From JBAROU01 sp049642385 (GTDB lineage: Bacteria > Chloroflexota > Dehalococcoidia > DSTF01 > RBG-16-68-14): a stretch of DNA of 15,601 bases. The DNA lies in the NCBI GenBank assembly GCA_049642385.1, contig JBAROU010000214.1, positions 1-15,601 on the forward strand. The letters are read 5' to 3'. Below are positions 8,769-14,481 of this stretch, in pieces; the first letter of the stretch is position 1; every line of letters begins with the position of its first letter. The notes under the pieces were generated by a model that was not told where the DNA came from, ran no database searches, and worked only from the letters and a program-made list of their open reading frames with translations. Position numbers and translations under genes: made by a program.

Positions 8769-9245
8769 GTGAACGGCGAAGTCACGCTTTACGCCAACGA
8801 GATCGAGCGCTTGCTGGACCGGCTCTGCCGCTCGATCGAGGGGCTGGATGAGACGCAGCTGAACTGGCGTCCGCCCGCGCCCGAGACGAACAGCGTGTTC
8901 GTCATCGCGACGCACCTGCTGGGCAACATGGAAGCGTGGGTGCTGGGCATCGTCGCTGGGCAGCCGATCGTGCGCGACCGGCCCGCCGAGTTCGCCTCGT
9001 TGGGGCCGACCGCAGCGCCGATCATCGCGCGGGCGCGGGAGCTGGGGGATAGCTTCGCCTCGGCGATGAATTCCCTCCCGTCCGGACGGCTGGACGAGGT
9101 ACAGACGCCGCCGGAGGCGCTCTGGGGCGCCGGCGCGCCCGCGCCGAGGTCGGGCCGCGAAGCGCTGATGCATACAATCGAGCACGCCGCGATGCACCTG
9201 GGCCAGATCGACATCACGCTCGACCTGATTCGAGCGGACAGCTAA
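8769..9245 (+). CDS. DinB-like four-helix metalloprotein
   Basis: A 158-residue protein of the DinB/YfiT-like fold, a four-helix bundle that usually binds one divalent metal through three histidines. Here these are probably His49 in IATHLLGN and His139/His143 in MHTIEHAAMHLGQIDITLDLI. The closing pattern 'HxxxHLGQI' is typical of the DinB_2/DUF664 groups. Relatives include thiol-dependent transferases (mycothiol- or bacillithiol-linked) and damage-inducible proteins of unknown activity, so no substrate is claimed. The GTG at 8769 has a perfect AAGGAG six bases upstream, which overlaps the miaA stop. dapF begins eight bases after its stop. Confidence 0.8.
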   Translation: MNGEVTLYANEIERLLDRLCRSIEGLDETQLNWRPPAPETNSVFVIATHLLGNMEAWVLGIVAGQPIVRDRPAEFASLGPTAAPIIARARELGDSFASAMNSLPSGRLDEVQTPPEALWGAGAPAPRSGREALMHTIEHAAMHLGQIDITLDLIRADS

Positions 9246-9252
9246 TGCAGCG

Positions 9253-10104
9253 ATGAGGTTCACCAAACTGCACGGTACGGGCAACGACTTCCTCGTCATC
9301 GACGCCCGAGATGTCACGCGTGACTGGTCGCCGTTAGCCGAGGCGATGTGCAACCGGCACGTCGGCATCGGCGCGGACGGCGTCATGCTCGTCTTGCCCT
9401 CGGACGACGCCGACGTGCGCATGCGGCTGTTCAACGCGGATGGTTCGGAGGCTGAGATGTCGGGCAACGGGCTACGCTGCTTCGTGAAGTACGTCATCGA
9501 TCGCGGTGTCGTCACGGCACGCGAGGGCGCTGTCCGCGTCGAGACGCTTGCAGGCGTGCTGAGCGCGTTCGCAACGCTCGCGAACAGGCGGGTCGAAGCC
9601 GTGCGCGTTGGTATGGGACAGCCACGGTTCGCGCCGGTGGATGTCCCGGTGGCGATCGAGGCGGAGCCGCCGATCGTGGACTATCCGCTTGATGCTAACG
9701 GACGGACGCTGGCGATCACATGCGTGTCGATGGGAAACCCGCACGCTGTGCACTTCGTCGACGCGCCCGTCGATGGCTTCCCCCTGGAGATCATCGGGCC
9801 AATCGTAGAGCAGCACCCGCTCTTCCCGAATCGTGTCAACTTTGGTGTGGCGCGCGTGCTGGCGCGCGACCGGATGGAGGTGCGGGTGTGGGAACGCGGC
9901 GTAGGCGAGACGCTGGCGTGCGGCACCGGCGTCTCGGCGGCGGTCGTGGCGGCGCGGCTGCGCGGCTTCGTCGATGACGCGGTGGAAGTGCAACAGCCGG
10001 GCGGAATGCTCGCGATCGAGTGGGGCGGCGAGGGCGAAGTGTACCTCAGCGGCCCGGCGGTCGAGGTGTTCGAAGGCGAATGGCCGGAAGGCAGCGCACC
10101 ATGA
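9253..10104 (+). CDS. dapF: Diaminopimelate epimerase with Ser at the first catalytic Cys position
   Basis: DapF converts LL- to meso-diaminopimelate for lysine and peptidoglycan. The 283-residue, two-lobed protein shows the family landmarks KLHGTGNDFLVID at the N-terminus, FNADGSEAEMSGNGLRC at 60-76, GMGQPRF at 120-126, SMGNPHAVHFVD at 159-170, NFGVARV at 196-202 and RGVGETLACGTG at 215-226. The second catalytic residue, Cys223, is intact. The first catalytic position, normally Cys in the 'CGNG' motif, is Ser70 (codon TCG), while Cys76 is present six residues on. It starts eight bases after the DinB-like stop without a clear ribosome site and ends in an ATGA overlap with the GNAT gene. dapL two genes on supports a DAP role. 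Family membership is certain; activity of the Ser form is not. Confidence 0.93.
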   Translation: MRFTKLHGTGNDFLVIDARDVTRDWSPLAEAMCNRHVGIGADGVMLVLPSDDADVRMRLFNADGSEAEMSGNGLRCFVKYVIDRGVVTAREGAVRVETLAGVLSAFATLANRRVEAVRVGMGQPRFAPVDVPVAIEAEPPIVDYPLDANGRTLAITCVSMGNPHAVHFVDAPVDGFPLEIIGPIVEQHPLFPNRVNFGVARVLARDRMEVRVWERGVGETLACGTGVSAAVVAARLRGFVDDAVEVQQPGGMLAIEWGGEGEVYLSGPAVEVFEGEWPEGSAP

Positions 10105-11045
10105 AGCAACTCAAGCGCCTGGATGTAACTCCCCAGGACACGTTTCGCAAGGCGCAGCGGGGCACGCTGCGTTCGATGGCGATTCCAGAGGACGACTTCC
10201 GCGCGCTGGAGCGGGAGCGGCCGGAGCTGGTCGTCGTCGATGGCGATGCCGTGCTGATCGGCTGGCCGTGCCGGATCGCCGGCTCGTCCTTGAGCACGCG
10301 CCGCCTCGATCTGCACTACGCGTTCCCTGATCGCGACACGTTCGCAAGACAGTTCGCGGACATGTTCGGGAAGCTGCTTCTGGGAGCAGACGCCCAAGAA
10401 GCGCCGCTGGGCATCGCGTTCCGGCTCGTCGACCGGAGCCAGCGGCCATACGTAGAGCCGCTGCTCTTCGCGCACGCGTTCGAGCTGAACCGCGAGTGGA
10501 TGGAGATGACCCTGCTTGAGCTGCCAGAGGACGCGCGGCAGGACGACGACATCGCGCCGGGGTTCCGCCTGCGCCCGGCGACGCTGAAAGACGCGGAAGC
10601 GACCATTCGGCTGGAAGAGGTGTGCTTCCCCAACAGCGCATCCCTCACGGTGGCGCAGGCGCGCGAAGCGCTGCGAACGGCGGTCATGCGCCTCCTGGAG
10701 GACGCGCAGACAGGCGACCTTGCGGGGTCGCTGATGCTGGAGCAGCGCTCAGCTAGGTTAGGTTACATTGCTACGATCGCAGTTCACCCGGACTACCAGC
10801 GTCGCGGGCTGGGCGAGGCGCTGATGCGCTGGGCATTCGCCTGGTTCCGCTGGCAGAAGCTGCGTAGCGCGGCGCTCACGGTGAGCACGTGGAACGCGCC
10901 CGCGATCGCGCTCTATCGCAAGCTAGGCTTTGCGGTGACAGAGATGGGATTCGATTACCGCAGGCCGATCGATGCGGAGGAAGCGCGCCAAGTGCTGGAG
11001 AAGCGCCAGACAGTGCGCGTGCAAATGAGGAGACGGTTTCGATGA
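10101..11045 (+). CDS. GNAT-family N-acetyltransferase, two-part protein
   Basis: The C-terminal half (about residues 156-288) is a GNAT domain. It has the acetyl-CoA motif AVHPDYQRRGLGEALM around 227-242 and the family's closing NAPAIALYRKLGF at 265-277. The N-terminal 150 residues have no motif I recognise and might be a degenerate second GNAT lobe, as in two-domain GNATs such as mycothiol synthase. The C-terminal tail is very basic (QMRRRFR). The substrate is unknown. I chose the ATG at 10101 because it overlaps the dapF stop as ATGA; the gene ends with the same overlap into dapL. The tight coupling suggests work linked to DAP or the cell wall, although the DapL route itself needs no acylation. 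Confidence 0.85.
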   Translation: MKQLKRLDVTPQDTFRKAQRGTLRSMAIPEDDFRALERERPELVVVDGDAVLIGWPCRIAGSSLSTRRLDLHYAFPDRDTFARQFADMFGKLLLGADAQEAPLGIAFRLVDRSQRPYVEPLLFAHAFELNREWMEMTLLELPEDARQDDDIAPGFRLRPATLKDAEATIRLEEVCFPNSASLTVAQAREALRTAVMRLLEDAQTGDLAGSLMLEQRSARLGYIATIAVHPDYQRRGLGEALMRWAFAWFRWQKLRSAALTVSTWNAPAIALYRKLGFAVTEMGFDYRRPIDAEEARQVLEKRQTVRVQMRRRFR

Positions 11046-12205
11046 AGCTCGCGCAGCGGGTGCAAGACTTGCCGCCCTACCTGTTCGCCACCATCTCGAA
11101 GAAGATAGCCGAGAAGCGCGCGCAAGGCGTGGACGTCGTCTCCTTCGCCATCGGCGATCCCGACTCGCCGACGCCGCCGCACATCATCAACGCGCTGGTT
11201 GAGGCATCGCGCGACCCGGCGAACCACGGCTATCCGGAGACGGAAGGCCTGCCGGAGACGCGCAACGCGTTCGCCGCGTGGTTGGAGCGGCGCTTTGGCG
11301 TCACTGCGGACCCCGACCGCGAGGTGCTGCCGCTGATCGGCTCGAAGGAAGGGGTCGCGCATATCCCGCTGTGTTTCATCGATCCGGGCGACGTCTCGCT
11401 CGTGCCTGATCCGGGCTACCCCGCGTACTCCGTCGCGGGTGAGCTGTGTGGCGGCGAGACGTTCGCGCTGCCGCTTACCGAGGAGCGCGCCTTCCTGCCC
11501 GATCTCGCCGCCGTGCCGGAGGACGTGGCGCGGCGGGCGAAGCTGCTCTGGCTGAACTACCCGAACAATCCGACGGCAGCGATCGCCGGTCTCGACTTTT
11601 TCGAGCGCGCGGTCGCGTTTGCAAAACGGCATGACATCGTCGTAATCCATGACCTGGCCTACAGCGAAGTGGCGTACGACGGCTATCGGCCGCCCAGCTT
11701 CCTCGAAGTGCCTGGCGCGAAGGACGTGGCGATCGAGGTGCACTCGCTGTCGAAGGGCTACAACATGACGGGCTGGCGCATCGGCTTCGCCGTGGGCAAC
11801 GCGACGTTGATCGACGCCCTCTCTCGCGTGAAGTCGAACCTCGACTCGGGCATCCCGAACGCGATCCAGCGCATGGCGATCGCGGCGCTCGAGGGCCCGC
11901 AGGACTGCATCGAAGAGCACAACCGCATCTACCAACGGCGGCGCGACCGGCTGGTGGAGGCGCTGGCGAGCACGGGGCTGCAGGTGACACCACCCAAGGC
12001 GAGCCTCTACCTCTGGGCACGGCTGCCTGAGGGGATCGACTCGATGACGTTCGCCGCGCGCGTGCTGGACGAGATCGGCGTGGTGGTGACGCCGGGCATC
12101 GGCTACGGGCAGCATGGCGAAGGCTACGTGCGCTTGTCGCTGACGCTGCCGGACGACCGGCTGGAGGAGGGCGTCCGGCGGCTGCGCGAATGGCGCTGGG
12201 AGTAA
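11042..12205 (+). CDS. dapL: LL-diaminopimelate aminotransferase (PLP fold type I)
   Basis: DapL makes LL-DAP directly from tetrahydrodipicolinate and glutamate, bypassing the succinyl or acetyl routes. The 387-residue class I/II aminotransferase shows FAIGDPDSPTP at 35-45, YPETEGLPETRNAFAAW from 64, the PLP-contacting NYPNNPT at 172-178, IHDLAYSEVAYDG at 202-214 with Asp204, and the Schiff-base Lys238 in HSLSKGYNMTGWRIGF. The pattern fits the shorter bacterial DapL group. A general aspartate-family aminotransferase is the alternative, but dapF two genes upstream supports DapL. The ATG at 11042 overlaps the GNAT stop, with GAGGAGA about ten bases upstream. The frame is open further upstream, but that part has no homology. 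Confidence 0.85.
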   Translation: MKLAQRVQDLPPYLFATISKKIAEKRAQGVDVVSFAIGDPDSPTPPHIINALVEASRDPANHGYPETEGLPETRNAFAAWLERRFGVTADPDREVLPLIGSKEGVAHIPLCFIDPGDVSLVPDPGYPAYSVAGELCGGETFALPLTEERAFLPDLAAVPEDVARRAKLLWLNYPNNPTAAIAGLDFFERAVAFAKRHDIVVIHDLAYSEVAYDGYRPPSFLEVPGAKDVAIEVHSLSKGYNMTGWRIGFAVGNATLIDALSRVKSNLDSGIPNAIQRMAIAALEGPQDCIEEHNRIYQRRRDRLVEALASTGLQVTPPKASLYLWARLPEGIDSMTFAARVLDEIGVVVTPGIGYGQHGEGYVRLSLTLPDDRLEEGVRRLREWRWE

Positions 12206-12231
12206 TCGCGATGGCCCGCCAGCACGTCTGA

Positions 12232-12378
12232 GTGGAACCCCCTACCCTTTCCGAATCCGTTGTCCGCAAGCTGCTCGCACAGCGATTCCCGGAGCTGTAG
12301 GTCGAACGCGTGCGCGGCATCTCTGAGGGCGGCGGGCGCACGGTCGAAGAGGCGTGCTGGGCGTTCGCGACGGCATGA
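12232..12378 (+). pseudogene. Degraded N-terminal remnant of an APH-fold phosphotransferase
   Basis: Reading from GTG 12232 gives a helix LSESVVRKLLAQRFPEL, then an in-frame TAG (12298-12300), then VERVRGISEGGGRTVEEAC and WAFATA before a TGA at 12376. This order matches the start of APH-family kinases, which typically read 'VRxLLxxQFPEL ... V ... GEGWDNTVYEV ... WAFRFPR'. The rest of the domain is missing because the convergent gene begins at once. The remnant is only about 48 codons, so the match is by eye. The intact phosphotransferase gene at 12868-13878 has a different N-terminus, so this is not a simple duplicate of it. Confidence 0.45.
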
Positions 12379-12389
12379 CGTCAGCCGTC
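12369..12389. terminator. Possible hairpin between convergent genes
   Basis: GACGGC and GCCGTC pair around an inner palindrome TGACGTCA with one unpaired A. It spans the end of the minus-strand 155-codon gene. No T-run follows on either strand, so termination is uncertain. Confidence 0.25.
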
Positions 12390-12848
12390 CGCGCGCGGGC
12401 CCATCAGAGCGCGTGACTGCGCCTCGGCTTCGGCGCGCAGGTGGGCGATGATGGCGGCGCGGACGGCTGACGCATCCGACGCGTCGCTCTCGGCGAGGTG
12501 GGTGGCCAGGCCGGCGAGCGACGTCCTGAGACGGCCGTTGGCGGCAGCGAGGTCGCCGATGCGCAACGATGGATCAGCTTCGTTGGCGAGCGAGCGTAGT
12601 TCGTCAGCAAGCGCATGATCAGCACCCAACGCGTCGATGCCACGGCGGGCCAGGTCGCGCAGCGCAGCGTTGTTGTCGACGAGGCGCTGGGCCGCGCCGT
12701 CCCACTCACCGGCGACGATGCCGAGGAGCGAGAGGACGACCATTAGCTCGGTGCGGGCGTAGGCCCTCTGGACTTCAGGGAGGATGTAGGTAAGGAGCGA
12801 GGTCTGGACGCCACGCAGGATCTCTTCACTGTTGGGACGCATCTTCAT
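12381..12848 (-). CDS. DUF6285-like helical protein
   Basis: A 155-residue, mostly helical, acidic protein. It opens with RPNSEEILRGVQTSLLTYILPEVQ, then has a hydrophobic helix TELMVVLSLLGIVAGEW (about 33-49) and a long charged C-terminal part. This opening and its position right after an APH-fold gene resemble DUF6285 proteins, which are commonly encoded next to acyl-CoA-linked phosphotransferase genes. The match is from memory of the pattern, not a search. GGAGGG stands just before the first ATG (12848), and the in-frame ATG two codons later has better spacing, so either could start. It follows the phosphotransferase gene by 19 bases and is surely in the same operon. No catalytic motif is visible. 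Confidence 0.6.
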   Translation of the reverse strand: MKMRPNSEEILRGVQTSLLTYILPEVQRAYARTELMVVLSLLGIVAGEWDGAAQRLVDNNAALRDLARRGIDALGADHALADELRSLANEADPSLRIGDLAAANGRLRTSLAGLATHLAESDASDASAVRAAIIAHLRAEAEAQSRALMGPRADG

Positions 12849-12867
12849 TTCCCTCCAGGCGACGTGG

Positions 12868-13878
12868 TTAGTCGATCAGGCGTAGGATCTCGGTCTCGAT
12901 CTCTGGGTTGAGGTGGGCGGTGAAGGCGTGGACGGCGTCCTTGCTGCGTCCCTCGGCGAACGAACGGGCGCCGGTGAGGAAGATGACGGCGAGCTTAACA
13001 TTGCCCAATACCTCCCAGAACTTAACCGCGGCTTCGTCGACTGATGTGCCGCTCGCCTCACCGTAGCGGCGGTACCATTCGGCGCGTGAGAGCAACCCGC
13101 CGATGCGCGCGTCACCAGCCCAGCGCCAGGAGCGCAGGCACGCCCACCCGACGTCTTCGAGCGGGTCGCCCAAGTGTACCATCTCCCAATCGAGCACTCC
13201 GTTGATGCGATCGCCGTGGACGAGGAAGTTGCCGGTGCGGTAGTCGGCGTGGACGATGGTCATGCGTTGCGCGCCAGGCTTGTGCGCACGCAGCCAGGCG
13301 ATGCCGAGCTCGAGGATCGGCTGAGGCTCGAGCGCCTGTTCGCGCATGATGCCCTCCCAGCGACCTATCTCGTGGTCAGCGCAGCCATCAGGGCCGTCAG
13401 GTGCATCAAGGAAGTCGAGACCCAGCGCTTGCCAGTCGAGCGCGTGGATGCGGGCGAGGATCTCGGTCTTCTGCTGAGCGATGGTCTCGAGCTTGTCGGC
13501 CGGCCCGGCAACAAGCGCTTGCGGCGACGCTTCGCCGGGCAGGCGGCCCATGATGAAAAACGGGCGCTGAAGCCACTGAGCGTCGTTCTCCAGCCAGAAC
13601 ATCTCGGGCACGGGCACGTCGCTATCCTGGAGGGCCTGGTAGACGCGAAACTCGACGTAGCGTTCGGTCTCGAGCAGGCTCGCCTCCGGGTCGCGGCGGA
13701 GGATGAAGGCGCGACTGGCGCGCCCGTCCGGGCGCGCCTTGCCTTCGCGCCAGTTGGCGTCGAACGACCACGTCTCGCGGGAGGCGCCGCCGGGGATGCG
13801 CGAGAGCTGCGAAACCTCGATTTCACGCGCGTCCGGCATCTTGTGCTGGAGGTAGGCGGCGACCTCCTCCTCGCGCAC
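12868..13878 (-). CDS. APH-fold phosphotransferase family protein
   Basis: A 336-residue kinase-like protein of the aminoglycoside phosphotransferase/choline kinase fold. The catalytic loop IVHADYRTGNFLV gives His210, Asp212 and Asn217, and the metal-binding Asp230 lies in VLDWEMVHLGDPLEDVGW. N-terminal features are a glycine-rich turn IPGGASRETW at 28-37, the FILRRDP strand that would carry the nucleotide site (58-64), and RPFFIMGRLPG at 105-115. This form is close to the ACAD10/11-type phosphotransferases tied to acyl-CoA metabolism, so antibiotic resistance should not be assumed. The start is GTG at 13878 with AGGAG ten bases upstream. The downstream DUF6285-like gene supports the acyl-CoA-linked subgroup. 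Confidence 0.85.
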   Translation of the reverse strand: MREEEVAAYLQHKMPDAREIEVSQLSRIPGGASRETWSFDANWREGKARPDGRASRAFILRRDPEASLLETERYVEFRVYQALQDSDVPVPEMFWLENDAQWLQRPFFIMGRLPGEASPQALVAGPADKLETIAQQKTEILARIHALDWQALGLDFLDAPDGPDGCADHEIGRWEGIMREQALEPQPILELGIAWLRAHKPGAQRMTIVHADYRTGNFLVHGDRINGVLDWEMVHLGDPLEDVGWACLRSWRWAGDARIGGLLSRAEWYRRYGEASGTSVDEAAVKFWEVLGNVKLAVIFLTGARSFAEGRSKDAVHAFTAHLNPEIETEILRLID

Positions 13879-13936
13879 GCTAGCGGCGCTCCTGAACGAT
13901 CGTGGCGAGTCTGTTATCTGGTTTCAGCATTGAGCG

Positions 13937-14011
13937 TGGTGGGCCCGCCAGGATTCGAACCTGGGACCAACCGGTTATGAGCCGGCCGCTCTGCCGCTGA
14001 GCTACGGGCCC
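13937..14011 (-). tRNA. tRNA with anticodon CAU (elongator Met or Ile2), CCA encoded
   Basis: The sequence folds as a full cloverleaf: a 7-bp acceptor stem (GGGCCCG with CGGGCCC), a D arm GCTC/GAGC, an anticodon stem GCCGG/CCGGT with loop CTCATAA, a 5-nt variable loop and a T arm CCAGG/CCTGG with loop TTCGAAT. Discriminator A and a genomically encoded CCA follow. The G1-C72 pair rules out the usual initiator. CAU could be elongator Met or the isoleucine tRNA whose C34 becomes lysidine, and I cannot settle this by eye. Confidence 0.95.
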
Positions 14012-14021
14012 TTGTCGTGCG

Positions 14022-14030
14022 ATTGTACCA
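14022..14030 (-). promoter_or_regulatory. Extended -10 promoter of the tRNA gene
   Basis: On the minus strand TGG (14030-14028) precedes TACAAT (14027-14022), a full extended -10. It would start transcription about four bases before the mature tRNA 5' end. No convincing -35 is present. Confidence 0.55.
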
Positions 14031-14052
14031 GCACTCGGAACGCGTATGCGAG

Positions 14053-14077
14053 GAAGCCCGGCGCATCGCCGGGCTTC
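14053..14077. terminator. Strong GC hairpin, probable terminator of the 75-codon gene
   Basis: GAAGCCCGGCG pairs perfectly with CGCCGGGCTTC over 11 bp around a 3-nt CAT loop. The arms closely match those of the terminator at 2884-2919 (AAGCCCG-CG). No T-run follows on either strand. It separates the minus-strand small gene from the tRNA. Confidence 0.5.
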
Positions 14078-14093
14078 ACATGGCAGCTTTTGG

Positions 14094-14109
14094 AGGGCAA
14101 CGCTGCCCT
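14094..14109. terminator. Second small hairpin before the tRNA
   Basis: AGGGCA and TGCCCT pair around an ACGC loop, 16 bases from the larger hairpin. Together they form tandem hairpins in the 3' region of the small gene; function as an RNA end is inferred. Confidence 0.3.
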
Positions 14110-14145
14110 AGTTTGGGTGTGTGGTCGAGCTGTGGCGGCCCTACG

Positions 14146-14373
14146 TCAGGAGGGCGTAATCTCCACGCGCTGCTTCTCAGCTTCGACTTCGAATGGCTGC
14201 GAGGCATCGAGTGGGCGGACCGAGGGGGTGGCCGGCTCGTAGACGAACTCAACGTCGGGCTCGGCCAGCGCTTCGTCAACGAGGGCTTCGAGATTAGTCG
14301 TCCCACCGACGACAAAGAGGTAGGCCATGAAGCCGAGCCGCTCGGTTATGGTCTGCGGTCGATCGCGATCCAT
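14146..14373 (-). CDS. Small protein of unknown function (75 aa)
   Basis: I do not recognise this protein. The ATG at 14373 is strongly supported by GGAGG eight bases upstream. A further in-frame ATG at 14439 lies upstream of the candidate promoter and lacks a ribosome site. The 75 residues open with a charged stretch (MDRDRPQTITERLG), then have a short hydrophobic run FMAYLFVVGG that is too short to cross a membrane, then TTNLEALVDEALAEPDVEFVYEP and a charged tail ending VEITPS. The protein is strongly acidic. It has its own promoter candidate and is followed by tandem hairpins, so it looks like a free-standing gene. Its neighbours give no clue to a role. Confidence 0.6.
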   Translation of the reverse strand: MDRDRPQTITERLGFMAYLFVVGGTTNLEALVDEALAEPDVEFVYEPATPSVRPLDASQPFEVEAEKQRVEITPS

Positions 14374-14417
14374 CGTTGTGTCCTCCGGTAAATTGTTCTC
14401 TCCCCCGCCCAAGATCA

Positions 14418-14445
14418 AGTATAAGCCTGTACCAGGCAATGGGAA
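14418..14445 (-). promoter_or_regulatory. Promoter with internal dyad for the 75-codon gene
   Basis: On the minus strand TTCCCA (14445-14440) and TATACT (14423-14418) are 16 bp apart, and the -10 matches five of six positions. The spacer holds a perfect dyad GCCTG-tac-CAGGC (14425-14437), placed where a repressor would block RNA polymerase. The leader would be about 38 nt and contains the GGAGG site. Confidence 0.4.
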
Positions 14446-14481
14446 GCCCCTGGACGTAAACTTCTTGTTAACAGCGCGCGA

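Noticed and set aside
10955..12115. A 386-codon minus-strand frame opposite dapL
   Set aside because: It is Arg/His/Val-rich with no recognisable fold, and lies opposite a gene with clear PLP-enzyme motifs.
12376..12383. Perfect palindrome TGACGTCA
   Set aside because: It lies at the stop codon of a convergent gene, not upstream of anything, and is best explained as the core of a small hairpin.
12868..13878. Antibiotic-resistance aminoglycoside kinase
   Set aside because: The APH fold is clear, but the sequence and its DUF6285-like neighbour point to the acyl-CoA-linked subgroup and there is no mobile context.
14012..14391. Plus-strand frames opposite the 75-residue gene
   Set aside because: They start in the tRNA promoter region, read through terminator-like hairpins and lack ribosome sites. 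The minus-strand gene has a much better start.
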